Shown: positions 20,405 through 31,630, numbered from the stretch's first letter. The stretch is DNA of 64,000 nucleotides from Helianthus annuus (GCF_002127325.2 NC_035435.2:113829235-113893234), one strand, 5' to 3'. A program made the numbers and translations. The notes: generated by a model not told the origin, from the letters alone.

Positions 20405-23400
20405 ATGGATGCCAATCAGCGAATTGCAAGAATTGCAGCTCATCTTCACCCTTCAAATGTTCAGGTTTGTTAACTGTTGATCTTGATACGTAATACCCAA
20501 ATTGAAACTTTGATGTTATGTGAATTAATTAACGTTTTAATCCCATATTTTGAGCTTATATGTGTTCTTAGGGTTTGTCATGTGTTACAGTGTGATCAAG
20601 AGGTTTTGGGGGAGTTGATGATGATTGTGTTTTTACTGTAATTTTGGGTATTGAATTTGATTCTGATTGATGTTATTGGTGTAGTGCTTGATTTGGATGT
20701 ATTTAGAATGATGTTTGATCCTAAATCATGTTGTGGGTAGGGCTGTTTAAAAAGCGTGTGGCTCGAGGCTCGCTCGAAGTTCGATCGAAAAAAGCTTGGC
20801 TCGAAGTCAGCTCGGTTTTAAACGAGCTGGCTCGGCTCGGCTCAGTTTGTAAACGAGTCGAGCCCGAGCCATAGTAGGTTCGGTTCGTGGCTCGCTCATT
20901 AGTAGGCTTGTTGGCTTGCTCGTTTGGCACGTCTAAATTAAACCCCAAATTATGTGTGTCAGTGTGTGTTTATATACATATATTCTAATATATCTAAGCA
21001 ATGTTGTTTAATTAGTAATATGGTTACTTTTTTGTCGAAAGAAATAGATTGTTAGGCTATAGTTTTAATTATTAATAATGACTTAAAAGATATAGATTAA
21101 GGTAGGTAACAATAAATCTTTTCTTGTTCATTTTATAGTTCACTTAAAATTACTATTCTGTTTAAAAAGTTTGTGGCTCGAGGCTCGCTCGAAGTTCGCT
21201 CGAAAAAAGTTCAAAAAAAGCTCGGCTCGAAGTTGAAATAAGCTGGCAAAGTTGAAACTTCACCTCTGTGCTTCTCAAATTCGTGATTTTGTTTGAGTTC
21301 TTGATGGTGTTCTGGTGCATAATTGTGTGTTAAATTTGAATCTTGCTATTGGGTAGTGGTTAATTTCGATCGAAATCTACAACCTGGTTAGTAGTTTTGA
21401 GTTCAAGTTGTTATCTTTTCTGGTATTTAGAGAGAACTATTTGATTGTGCAGATGGGTGTGAACCCTAATTTTAACTTATGGAATCTTTACTTGATTACT
21501 CAATTTAATGATCTCTAATTGCTTGTTGATGTTGCACTGTGTAACTATGTGAAATCTGCATCTTTTTTATTGGCCCTGCTTAATTTGGTTAAAAGTTTAA
21601 ATCTTTATCGTTGGGTGAATCATAGTTGTCGATAGCGACCATAGCGGTCGCTATAGCGCGCTTTATGGCGATGCGACTATGTGTCGCTATGTTGGTTATG
21701 GCGATGAATAGCGAGCTTAGCGACAGTTTGGGTTTTTTTTTTTTTTTTTTTGATGTTAATATCAATTAGATATAGCTATAAAATAGCTGGATTTATAGGT
21801 TTTTGTTAAATATACATGTAAAATATCATATATACAAGGGTATTTTGATGTAATATACATATAAAAATTTTCAAAATTCTTTTTCTAGTGTAATCGCTAT
21901 TTATAAAATAGCCGTCGCTATTCGCTATGTAGCCTATAGGTGCCTTGTCGCTATTCGCCATCGACAACTATGGGGTGAATGGATTTGGTCACGTTTTGGA
22001 CCGCAGATACTATAAGTTTCAATGGTTACAAATTCTGGTTGTATCTATACCGAAGTACGAGTAATGGCCTATTGGGTAGCGTTTTATTTAGATAATTTAG
22101 AATCTTTATGTCTTAGACATCGATATATCAGTTTGCTGAACGTTTTTTTGAAGAAAAAAGTATCTTTTACATCTGGGTTTGTCAGATTTTATAATCTTTT
22201 ATCGTTGTTTTTGTATGAATTATGTGCCGGAAGATGGAGGGAGGATCGGTATTGGAGAGAGCGAATTGCAGAGCAAAGGGTGGGGCCCCCGGGTTCAAAG
22301 TTGCAATACTGGGTGCTGCTGGAGGGATCGGTCAACCGCTAGCTATGTTAATGAAGATGAACCCATTGGTTTCGGTTCTTCATCTTTACGATGTCGTTAA
22401 CGCTCCTGGTGTCACTGCCGATATCAGCCACATGGATACCGGTGCTGTGGTAACTTTCTTTCAATAACAAACTTTTAGCTTAGACAAGCGCCTTTTTCAT
22501 TATCGTTTGTTGAATCAAAATATCTTTGTAGTTCATTGCGTTAACGATTAACGTTTCTGTATGATTTATAGGTGAGAGGTTTTCTCGGGCAACCGCAGCT
22601 CGATGCAGCACTTACGGGAATGGATCTTGTGATTATTCCTGCTGGTGTTCCGAGAAAGCCCGGAATGACACGTGATGATCTTTTCAAGATTAATGCGGGA
22701 ATTGTTAAAACTTTATGTGAAGGAATTGCAAGGTGTTGCCCTAATGCAATTGTCAACTTGATTAGCAATCCCGTGAACTCTACGGTTCCAATCGCTGCAG
22801 AAGTTTTCAAGAAGGCTGGCACTTATGATCCCAAACGCCTGCTCGGTGTCACTATGCTTGATGTCGTTAGAGCCAACACTTTTGTGGTATGTAATCACAA
22901 GTTTTCGTTTTCAACATCTTTTTTGTTTCACTGTGAGTGAGTTTTAATCAAGTTTATTTTTTAGGCTGAAGTTTTGGGACTTGATCCACGAGAAGTTAGT
23001 GTCCCAGTGGTTGGAGGACATGCAGGAGTTACAATTCTGCCCCTACTTTCACAGGTTAGGAAACGCGTCAAAAAGGGGTTCTGGTTGAAACGGGTCGTTT
23101 TTGGTATGGGTCAAAACAGGTCAATCTAACTTCGATCAATATTGCAGGTCAAACCTCCGTGCTCCTTCACTAAAGAAGAAACCGAATACTTAACAAAGCG
23201 CATTCAAGATGGTGGAACCGAAGTTGTTCAGGTAAGGCAGATCACCTTTCTTTAGACCAGTTAAATGGACTGTCAGGCAGGTTGGGTAATGGGTCAAAAA
23301 AGGTATGCTTTTGGTACTGAGCGGGTCGGGTTGACCAAAAACACTTTTGCCCACTGATTTACTTCTTTCCTTTAACATAAATAGTTAGTGTGTCATATTT

Positions 23401-24182
23401 GGTTATAAATATGAGTGTTCAACTCATATGACGTGTTTCCCTTTTTTTTCTGCTTTTTTACCCGTTAGAGATTAAGCATAACCCGAATTAGTCCGATCAA
23501 TCATTAATAAGTAAATGGGAAAAATAATGTCACCTTTATATTATTTTTTTTCTCTGTAACTGATGTAGATTGATTATAATTAACCCATGTAACCATTTCA
23601 GGCAAAAGCTGGGGCTGGTTCTGCAACATTATCCATGGTACTAAGTCGTATAAATCTTATTTCATCTTCATGAGGTTCATATATCATACCATAAAAACTT
23701 GTAAAACCCGAGAACTAAAATAAAGTATCTGCAAAACTATACAGGCGTATGCAGCAGTTAAGTTTGCAGATCGCTGTCTCAAGGGCTTAAGAGGAGATGC
23801 TGACATTGTGGAGTGTGCTTTTATAGAATCTCGGGTATAAAACTGTTTTATACATACATCGTTATATCTATACCATTTATCGGGTAATAGTTTATTAATT
23901 ATTTTAAAAATGTTGTTTTGTAGGTGACAGAACTCCCGTTCTTTGCAACCCAAGTGAGATTAGGCCGCACTGGTGTGGAAGAAATATATCAACTTGGACC
24001 TTTGAATGAGTATGAAAGGTATGATGCACACAAAATTCCGACTTTTTTTTTTTTTGCGAATTTTAAGTAAAAATTTTGAATTTATATCTGTTTAATTCGA
24101 AACAAACAGGGTTGGTTTGGAAGAAGCTAAAAAAGAGTTGGCAGGAAGCATTGAGAAAGGAGTTTCTTTCATAAGGAAATGA
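20405..24182 (+). CDS. PMDH: Glyoxysomal/peroxisomal NAD-malate dehydrogenase, 9 exons, 352 aa
   Basis: The enzyme interconverts malate and oxaloacetate with NAD in glyoxysomes and peroxisomes, for fatty-acid beta-oxidation, the glyoxylate cycle and photorespiration. Exons by GT-AG borders and frame: 20405-20464, 22234-22449, 22572-22886, 22965-23054, 23148-23231, 23602-23637, 23745-23834, 23924-24018, 24110-24182; only the last intron splits a codon. Exon 1 encodes the PTS2 signal RIARIAAHL (R-I-x5-H-L), which marks the matrix-targeted form. Also seen: the NAD loop GAAGGIGQP (about 47-55), [13 protein letters not shown] with substrate arginines (114-126), ISNPVN (156-161), and the Asp/His pair in LDVVRA (189) and GGHAG (216). 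Length fits the family (about 350-360). All exons are open and look functional. Intron 1 (1.77 kb) carries repeats. Confidence 0.95.
20738..20935. mobile_element. CTCG-rich hAT-related fragment in intron 1
   Basis: It starts TAGGGCTGTTTAAAAAG and is packed with GCTCG/CGAGC words; a related 95-bp piece at 21158-21253 begins with the same CTGTTTAAAAAG and shares about 45 bp almost exactly. Both resemble the complete element at 25977-26487. No target duplication was found, so these are old or rearranged. Confidence 0.6.
21621..21972. mobile_element. 352-bp hAT MITE in intron 1 of malate dehydrogenase
   Basis: The ends are CATAGTTGTCGATAGCG and CGCCATCGACAACTATG, inverted. The perfect 8-bp target duplication GGGTGAAT lies at 21613-21620 and 21973-21980. 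GCGATNNCGCTAT words form dense inverted arrays inside both ends. It ends 261 bp before exon 2, leaving the splice acceptor intact. Confidence 0.9.
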
Positions 24183-24619
24183 AAGGGTGTGAGGGTGAAG
24201 TGGTATACAAGTGTTGATTCTCTTATCATGGCTTTGTTTATGACTTCATGTTCCTTATAATGTACCCAATCAAGTTGTACCTTAAATAGATGTATCAGAA
24301 TACCTATTTATAATATGCTAATCTTATTACATCCATGGTTTTATAACTTTTATTGAAGGTGTACCACACAATGTTTATTAGATTAACAAAAACCTTACTA
24401 AAAGATGGATAAAACTTCACAAAGTACAATTGTTGGTCACATTAGGTTGGATTTAAGGTTTGTAAACAAATATCCAATTAGTTAAATTAATTTTCAAAAT
24501 CAGTTATACATATCTATTTAAAATATGAACTATAAATAATACATTCTTTAATTCCATATAGAAGCGACAACCCCTAATTAATGATGTGTGACAAACCATC
24601 CTCACATGAAATGGTTATC
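24183..24619. other. 3' flank of malate dehydrogenase
   Basis: It holds the probable 3' UTR (AT-rich; plant-type poly(A) signals such as TACCTATTTATAATATG near 24300). No other gene or element was recognised before the LINE insertion. Confidence 0.5.
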
Positions 24620-24631
24620 CATTAACTTATC

Positions 24632-24635
<4 letters not shown>

Positions 24636-24668
<33 letters not shown>

Positions 24669-25191
24669 TGAACTTCATTAAACACCGCGGATCTCCAAGA
24701 AGGAGAAAACCGCCCAAAACAATTACATCAAATTAAAAGAGAAATTACACCATTTTTTCCAATCCACGTTACCATCTCTCATCCGACTCCTATACCAAAG
24801 ATAACCCAACCCTTTTACATCGGACACTATTTGAGTGACATTGGCTTCATGATTCCGAAATATCTTGTCGTTTCGAGCTATCCAAATACGCCAACAAATC
24901 AACACGAACAATCCATACACGATCTGTTTCTTCTTGTCGTTAACTTCCAAATGTTTTGTAAAATTCTGCACATCAGCGATTGAAAATAAGAATACCGGAG
25001 GCAATTTGCACCACGACGCTATACCACACCAAACTCCACACGCCAATCGACATGCCGAAAAAACATGATCCGTAGTTTCCTCTGCATCACCACAAAAAAC
25101 ACATTGATCGTCCCCTACCCTCATGTTCCTTCTTCTTAATGCGGACATCGTAGGGATCCTATCTATATTCGCCCTCCACATAAATAGATTA
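24636..25191 (-). mobile_element. 5'-truncated LINE insertion with 16-bp target duplication
   Basis: Read on the minus strand it starts inside ORF2 at 25191, encodes an open 152-aa zf-RVT C-terminus (25181-24723; CVFCGDAEETTDHVFSAC, then VDWKKWCNFSFNL), has a ~90-bp 3' UTR and ends in a poly(A) of about 28 (24663-24636). The target duplication CATTAACTTATCAACT is perfect at 24620-24635 and 25192-25207. This is the full signature of target-primed reverse transcription by an L1-type LINE. The open frame and perfect duplication suggest a fairly recent event. Confidence 0.95.
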
Positions 25192-25255
25192 CATTAACTT
25201 ATCAACTAATGAACTCGAGTTCCTAAAGTAGTTGACTTATGTTGAATAGTAGAAT

Positions 25256-25580
25256 TAGAGGTGTACAAATCGGTTTTTTGTCATAAAAAACAAAAAACGT
25301 TTTTTTTATAACCGGTTTTTTTACTCAAAACAATAACCAGTACAACCGGTTACGGCCGGTTTTTAACCGGTTTATTCCAAAAAACAGTTTTTTACCGGTT
25401 TAAACTGGTTTTTTATAACAGGTTTCGGTTTTAAAACCTGTTTCGAAGATAAACATCCCTAACCAGTCTACAACCGGCGGTTCGGTTCGGTTCTAAAACC
25501 GGTTATAAAAAAACTGATTAAAAAAAACCGGGGTTTTTTTTCCCGGTTTTGGTTCTAAAACCGGGTTTTTTTTGTACTAC
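25256..25580. repeat. CCGGTTTT-rich repeat, probable degraded MITE
   Basis: It runs from TAGAGGTGTACAAATCGG to TTTTTTGTACTACAC and is built from AACCGGTTT/AAAACCGG words. The two ends are partly inverted (GTGTACAAA / TTTGTACTACAC), but no target duplication was found. Confidence 0.5.
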
Positions 25581-25605
25581 ACTGAATGTCTTGGAGATGG
25601 TCATA

Positions 25606-25680
25606 CACTACAAGAAATTAAGGTAATAACGGTGACACCAATAGCGGTGACGGGAGTACGGGACATACGTATAAATTATC
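25606..25680. mobile_element. Lone CACTA-type terminus
   Basis: It begins CACTACAAGAAATTAAGG and continues with GGTGACACCAATAGCGGTGA, the subterminal words of the CACTA element at 29421-30500. No matching opposite end lies nearby, so it is a truncated copy or the far end of a larger element. Confidence 0.6.
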
Positions 25681-25976
25681 ACTAATGTTATCAATAAAAA
25701 TTATAAATATTGAAAATCTGAAAACTTTCTAAAGGTTTTTGTTCAACTCTACTTGAGAAGGTAAATTCCAACAAGGCCCCGCCAAACGAATTTGAGCCAA
25801 ACACATATGGTCCAAATGGAGTTCAACTCTTCCCATATCTCTTATAAATAGTGGTCACAATCGCTATTTGTCTGCGAGACTTGAGTGTCGGAGGGTGGTT
25901 TAGAAACCCCGGTCTATGGTCTATGACCCCTTCTAACGAGTTGTTCATGTTGTTTTGTAGCCTTGGTACTAGACGG

Positions 25977-26487
25977 TAGGGGTGCAAACGAGCCGAGCCG
26001 AGCCCGAGCTCGAGCTCGATTAACTTATGAGAGCTCGGGCTCGAGCTCGGCTCGATTCAAGCTTTGTTTTCAAAGCTCGAGCTCGGCTCGTTTGTATCAA
26101 GCTTGAACTCGGCTCGGGCTTGGCTCGTTTATTATCTATTAATTAGTATATTAAATAAAAATAATATAAATAATAGACTTTTTAGGCTCGCGAGCTCGAT
26201 AAGTGAAAGCTCGGGCTCGGGCTCGTTTACTAAATAAGCTTATTTTTAGGTTCGAGGTCGGCTTGTAAACAAGTTTAAATAAGCTTGGCTCGACTCGGCT
26301 CGTTTACACTAAGGCTCGATAAGGCTCGACGAGCCTAACGAGCTTCACATGCGAGGCTCGAGCTTGGATTCGATAAACAAACGAGCTTTGTTTTGAGGCT
26401 CAAGCGCGCTCGGATTCGATAAGGCTCGGCTCGTTTTGAGCTTTTTCTCGAGTCGATCTCGAGCCGCTCGGCTCGTTTGCAGCCCTA
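25977..26487. mobile_element. 511-bp CTCG-rich hAT element with perfect target duplication
   Basis: The ends TAGGGGTGCAAACGAGCC and GGCTCGTTTGCAGCCCTA form a terminal inverted repeat with one mismatch. The 8-bp target duplication CTAGACGG is perfect at 25969-25976 and 26488-26495. The interior is almost wholly GCTCGG/CGAGC words that can fold on themselves. No coding capacity. Confidence 0.92.
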
Positions 26488-26495
26488 CTAGACGG

Positions 26496-27058
26496 AGAAG
26501 ACAAAGTCTAGTTGGTACATCTCGCTCGGCTCGTTTGGAAAACCGCTCGGTAGATTTTTATAGCTTCAATTGATCTCATTGACCATACCAAGAGATAAGG
26601 TTACAACTATCATTTATTTATTAGAATAAAATAAAAAAATAAATTCATATAGTTTAAAAGTAATACGATCAACTTGTGTTTCTTTTTTGTTTATTTGTTA
26701 TGGTCCTAGATATGCATCCATATGTTTCGACCTGGAATCCTATATCTTCACGTGGTGGGCCAATTATATACTGCTGTCAAGTTTCAACCGTCTGAAAACA
26801 CATCTTCAACTGCCTTAAAACCGTGTGTCATTACTGAATTTACCACTTGCATTATATATACAATATATGTAAGCTTCATCAACGTTCTTGGTTTCACTTT
26901 TTGGACTCTTCTTAGAAAGAATGATATAGACACCTAATTTGACTACTTTAAACGTTTCATATAAAACTCTCCTTTTAATCCTATAACCAATAGCAAACCC
27001 GTGAATGATTCATCTCACCAAAACCTGCAACTGAATACCCTAGCAATCTAAACTAATC
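26496..27058. promoter_or_regulatory. Upstream region of the lectin receptor kinase gene
   Basis: AT-rich sequence between the hAT element and the start codon. The only ORF (26722-26937) does not resemble a protein. A TATA-like stretch (ATATAAAAC at about 26959) lies roughly 100 bp before the ATG and is the best promoter candidate. Confidence 0.4.
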
Positions 27059-29140
27059 ATGGCATTGACCATGATCCATTTCATCACTTGTTCTATCCTT
27101 CTTGTTTTGATTCCTATTGCAGCTTCATTCTCCTTCAATTTGCCAAACATCGGTCCACAAAATCAGAACCGGGAGATAGTTACAGAAGGTGATGGTGCTT
27201 ACATCTCCGACGGTGGAATCCAAGTGACCCCAGATGGGATTGGTTCCAATCGGAGCCGAAAAGCAGGAAGAGCGACATACATCAGACCGCTACATCTTTG
27301 GGACAACAGGTCCGGTGAGCTAGCCAGCTTCAGTACCAATTTCACGTTTGTCATTGATTCAGATGGGCTCACAAGGTATGGTGATGGCCTCACATTCTTT
27401 CTTGCTCAGAATAATTCTGTGATGGGCGCTGGTCGGGCCATGGGGCTTCCAGTCAATTTCACAACCGCTGAGACGATGAGTCGATTCGTTGCGGTTGAGT
27501 TTGATACTTACTGGAATGGTATTGATCCATATGTCTCTGGAAATATAACTATGGGTGATCATGTTGGTATTGATATTAATTCTATAGTTTCTGTTAGAGC
27601 TCTGAAATGGCTAAGCAATGTAACGGGTGGGGGCGTGTGTCAAGCGTGGATTGCGTATGATTCAGTTTCGAAAAATCTTAGTGTTTCCTTCACCGGTTAT
27701 CAAAATAATACGGCGGTGCGTCAAGATGGACTTGTTTACACGGTTGATCTGAGGAACGAGTTGCCCGAATGGGTTATCTTTGGGTTTTCTGCAGCGACTG
27801 GAGCATCGTTCCAGAAGCAAAATGTGAGATCTTGGAGTTTCGATAGTATAGATTTACAAGTTGATGAAGATAACGAAATGCAACCAAGCGCGAGTCCTGA
27901 TCCAATAAATGGGAAAAAAAGCCAAGTGGGATTAATAGTTGGAATATTGGTTCCAATTACCTTGTTGGTTGTGCTTGCATTTGTTTGGTGGAGGAGGAAG
28001 AAGAACAGAGAAGATGAACCAGAGGATATTGCATTTAATGAAGAGATGAACTATGAATTTGAAATGGGTATTGGTGCCAAAAGATTCCATTACCATGAAT
28101 TGGCTCAGTCAACTAGCCACTTTTCAGAGAAAGAGAAGCTTGGAGAGGGGGGTTTCGGGGGTGTTTACCGAGGTTTTTTGAAAGATTCGAGCACATACGT
28201 TGCAGTGAAAAGGGTGTCAAAGAGTTCAAAACAAGGGTTCAAGGAATATGCATCAGAAGTCAAGATCATTAGCCGATTGAGACACAGAAATCTAGTGCAA
28301 CTCACTGGTTGGTGCCATGAGAAACGAGAACTCCTCCTTGTTTACGAGTATATGGAAAACGGAAGCTTAGATTCACATCTTTTCAAGGCGAAGAGCTTGT
28401 TGACATGGGGCACAAGGTACAAAATTGCCCAAGGTTTGGCTTCTGCTTTGTTGTATCTGCATGAAGAATGGGAGCAATGTATTTTGCATAGGGATATTAA
28501 ATCTAGTAACGTGATGTTGGATTCGAATTTCAACGCGAAGCTGGGTGATTTTGGGCTAGCTAAGTTAGTTGACCACGAGAAAGGTTCGCAGACAACAATG
28601 TTAGCTGGGACCATGGGGTACATGGCTCCTGAATGTGTAGTGACTGGAAAGGCAAGCAAGGAATCAGATGTGTACAGCTTCGGAGTTGTTGCCTTGGAAA
28701 TAGCGTGTGGACGGAAATGTATTGAGTTCAAGGCTGAAGAAAATAAAATACGGTTACTAGAATGGGTTTGGGAGCTCTATGGGACCCGGACCCTTCTAGA
28801 TGCGGCCGATCCACGTCTAGAGTTAGATTTTGATGAAGAAGAAATCAAGTGTTTAATGACAACTGGTCTATGGTGCGTGCACCCTGACCCAGAATTTCGT
28901 CCATCAATGAGACAAGTGATTCAAGTATTAAACTTTGAAACCTCATTGCCTATACTCCCTTCAAAGATGCCAAGGGCTTCTTACTTCACACCTCCCATGC
29001 CTTCTTTGTTTGACGTGACTTCCATCATCCAAAACCAAGCATCAGGAAGCACAGAATACACAGATTCCTCAAAGCAAACAACGGCATCCACGGCCTCTTC
29101 TTCTTCTCCTTCTATATCACTCCTGCATTCAATACATTGA
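27059..29140 (+). CDS. LecRK: L-type lectin receptor-like kinase, intronless, 693 aa
   Basis: A single-pass plasma-membrane kinase of the legume-type lectin receptor family, most like the LecRK-IX group by eye; such proteins sense cell-wall, microbial or damage signals. In order: signal peptide (about 1-23); legume lectin domain (25-265) with VAVEFDTYWN and HVGIDINS metal/carbohydrate-loop sequences and several N-glycosylation sites; linker; transmembrane helix (290-311) followed by WWRRKK; Ser/Thr kinase domain (about 355-630) with GEGGFGGVY (362-370), Lys in VAVKRV (384), HRDIKSSN (477-484), DFGLAK (497-502) and APE variant APEC (523-526); Ser/Thr-rich tail. All catalytic residues are present. 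It is an RD kinase. The start ATG gives the signal peptide directly. Lack of introns is usual for the family. Confidence 0.95.
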   Translation: MALTMIHFITCSILLVLIPIAASFSFNLPNIGPQNQNREIVTEGDGAYISDGGIQVTPDGIGSNRSRKAGRATYIRPLHLWDNRSGELASFSTNFTFVIDSDGLTRYGDGLTFFLAQNNSVMGAGRAMGLPVNFTTAETMSRFVAVEFDTYWNGIDPYVSGNITMGDHVGIDINSIVSVRALKWLSNVTGGGVCQAWIAYDSVSKNLSVSFTGYQNNTAVRQDGLVYTVDLRNELPEWVIFGFSAATGASFQKQNVRSWSFDSIDLQVDEDNEMQPSASPDPINGKKSQVGLIVGILVPITLLVVLAFVWWRRKKNREDEPEDIAFNEEMNYEFEMGIGAKRFHYHELAQSTSHFSEKEKLGEGGFGGVYRGFLKDSSTYVAVKRVSKSSKQGFKEYASEVKIISRLRHRNLVQLTGWCHEKRELLLVYEYMENGSLDSHLFKAKSLLTWGTRYKIAQGLASALLYLHEEWEQCILHRDIKSSNVMLDSNFNAKLGDFGLAKLVDHEKGSQTTMLAGTMGYMAPECVVTGKASKESDVYSFGVVALEIACGRKCIEFKAEENKIRLLEWVWELYGTRTLLDAADPRLELDFDEEEIKCLMTTGLWCVHPDPEFRPSMRQVIQVLNFETSLPILPSKMPRASYFTPPMPSLFDVTSIIQNQASGSTEYTDSSKQTTASTASSSSPSISLLHSIH

Positions 29141-29420
29141 CATTTATCACAGACTACCATTTTTAAATTATTTGAACGAGATTATTTCTTGGAATATATT
29201 AGGGTTATGCTTATTATGGCTAGCTTGTTAGGGTTAGATTTTTCTTCTTTGTTTATATATGCTTGTACATTGCATCATACAATTTATCATAATAAAATAA
29301 CTCGTTTACCTTCACATGGTATGAGAGCTCTTGATGTTCTATCCGTGTTGTGTATATCAACTCCAATATCTCATTTACCTTAACATAAATGTGTTCTTCA
29401 GATTTACTTTTCCTCTATCT
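29141..29420. other. 3' flank of the lectin receptor kinase
   Basis: Likely 3' UTR, with AATAAAATAA at about 29290 as a poly(A) signal candidate. Nothing else was recognised before the CACTA end. Confidence 0.45.
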
Positions 29421-30500
29421 CACTACAAGAATAAAGGGTAATAGCAGCGACAAGCCATATGTCGCCGCTATTGGTCGATCCGGAACACGGTGTCCCATAT
29501 TAAACCTTTCTTATCTTGATCTAACGGCTGGGGTTTAAACTAGTCAATAGCGGCGACACTGAAGAGCATTAGCGACGACGCGTGTCGCCCCTGTTACCTT
29601 TTCGTAGAACAACAAGCTAAAAGCGGGATTTCTTCCCTCCTTCTCCGTTTCCCCCAATCCTTTCATCTCTCCCATCGAAAAATTTTTTGCTAAAATCACT
29701 TCAAGTTCACAATTTCTTCTCCCAAATCGGTTAGTATTGTTAGTTTGTGTCGAATTTCTTCATTACTTTTTATATATTTGTTAATTTTTTTACTTTTTTG
29801 TGTATGCATGTGTGTTTGCTAGAAAATTCCAGCCACTCACCTCGTCTCCGACGTCACCACCACCTTCTAGGAGCTTCAAATAAGGTTAGTTTTCTTTTAA
29901 TTTTATTCAAGATGAGAAATTGTGTAATTTTTGGTTAATAAGTATATTGTTTGTGTATGTATGTGTATCTTATTAGGAGGATACACTCCTAAATCGCCCA
30001 AATTGTTTAGTGTATGTGTATTGTTTGTATATGTCATTAACGTATGTCAAAATGTATAATGTATGTGTATTTGGTGAAAATGTGTGTATGTAAGTCTAGG
30101 TATCTTTGTATGTAGGTCTATGTAAGCATGTACATGTGTATGTTAGCATGTAAGTATGTATAAATTATGTGTATTTGGTGAAAATGTGTGTATTTTAGTA
30201 TGTATATGTGTATGTAAATCTATGTATGTGTGTATGTAGGTGTATGTTAGTATGCATGTAGGTATAAATTATGTGTATTTGGTGAATACTCGTCAGGTAA
30301 TAGCGACGAAGGTCATTAGCGACGAAAAGTCGCTGCTAAAGGTCAACCACCAATAGCGGCGACATGGACCAATAGCAGCGACATGTGGTCAATAGCGTCC
30401 CATCAATAGCGGCGTTAGAATAGCGACGATATGTCGCCGCTATTACCAATAGCGGCGGCGATGACAGTCATCGCCTTTATTGCCCCGATTTCTTGTAGTG
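29421..30500. mobile_element. Short non-autonomous CACTA element (1080 bp)
   Basis: The left end is CACTACAAGAATAAAGGG and the right end ATTTCTTGTAGTG, inverted. Subterminal arrays of AATAGCGGCGAC/GTCGCCGCTATT words lie at 29436-29600 and 30295-30480. The 3-bp flanks (TCT, TAC) do not match, so either the duplication has mutated or the two ends come from different copies. The middle has TGTATG-rich repeats and no transposase. Confidence 0.8.
29940..30290. repeat. TGTATG/TATGTG-rich simple repeat inside the CACTA element
   Basis: Loose tandem words such as GTATGTGTATGTAAGTCTAT and a longer phrase TAAATTATGTGTATTTGGTGAA recur at about 30056, 30167 and 30264, giving a period near 100 bp. Confidence 0.7.
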
Positions 30501-30858
30501 TACCCTCCTAGCATCACAACCCACATAAAACAACCTTGATATTCGATAGCGATCAAACCCCCACAACTAGTGGTGGAGTTTGACCAAAAGTTCCGGGGGG
30601 CAGATAGTTATGGGCCCAAGTTTTTCATCCTATCGCTATGCTTCGGGTCATATGTTGGGGTCAGATAGTCGATTCGGGTCAGTCAAACAATAATAACTCA
30701 AAATAAAACTACATAATCTTCATTCATTCAAACGACACGTTTTACACATAAAACTAAAAAAGCTAAATATTGTTTAACAAAAATAAAGACCAAAATATTT
30801 ATAGTGATGTGAGATAGATAGTAAGTACCTAGACGACGAATGATAACTCAACCCGACT
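30501..30858. other. Intergenic sequence, nothing recognised
   Basis: No ORF or element terminus was recognised between the CACTA end and the copia LTR candidate. Confidence 0.4.
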
Positions 30859-31021
30859 GATAGACAATAGGAAAATATATCTCAATCATTGCTTTCTCAT
30901 TCATGTATTAGTCAATATATATAGATGTTACAATCCCATATTTTTTTGGATGAATGATGACAGAATATGTACAACTCATGACTAAAATCAATGCTAAATA
31001 TATACTTTAATATGTACTATA

Positions 31022-31630
31022 TTATACCCCCACAGTTGAAGCAGGAGAGGAACGAATGCTGAGACTGGTAGGAAAATCTTTAAATAAAACTCGTGGGAGA
31101 CCTTTGGTGAAGATGTCTGCAATCTGATAAAGAGATGGCACATGAAAGACCCGAACATGAGCACGTTGAACCTGCTCACGAACAAAGTGAATGTCTAGTT
31201 CAAAGTGTTTAGTGCGTTGACGTTGGACAGGATTCCCGGAGAGGTAAATGGTGCTCACATTGTCATAGTAAACTAATGTGGCGCGAGGGGGAGGTCGATG
31301 TAGCTCGAGCAATAGATTTTGAAGCCAACATATTTCGGCGACCACATTTGCAACTCCCCGATATTCAGTTTCCACACTCGAGCATGAGACGATAGATTGA
31401 CGCTTCGATGAACAAGAGATGAGATTATCACCATAATATATGCAATATCCGGATGTGGATCGGCGGGTATCCGGGCACCCCGCCCAGTCGGCATCGGTAT
31501 ATGCTACTAAGGATATGGATGCTGTTTTCCCAAGATGAAGACCGAATGAAGCTGTACCTTTGAGATAACAAATGATGCATTTCAGAGCATGCCAGTGACT
31601 AGTCATTGGCGCATGCATGTGCATGCACAC
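31022..31630 (-). pseudogene. Copia RNase H domain
   Basis: The longest surviving copia frame. It contains AYTDADWAGCPDTRRSTSGY, the usual Asp-bearing start of copia RNase H, then VETEYRGVANVVAEICWL (Glu), YYDNVSTIYLSGNP (Asp) and HFELDIHFVREQV, ending in ADIFTKGLPR. RNase H removes RNA from the hybrid during reverse transcription. The domain reads well, but it is separated from RT by stops at 31630-31900. Confidence 0.85.

Noticed and set aside
22022..22400. Plus-strand ORFs of 106 and 73 codons overlapping MDH exon 2
   Set aside because: They are in the wrong frame relative to the NAD-binding loop; the exon frame is fixed by GAAGGIGQP and the splice sites.
24723..25181. 152-codon ORF as a host gene
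   Set aside because: It is the C-terminal zf-RVT part of a LINE, flanked by poly(A) and target duplications.
28342..28731. 129-codon minus-strand ORF in the kinase domain
   Set aside because: Shadow of the kinase frame.
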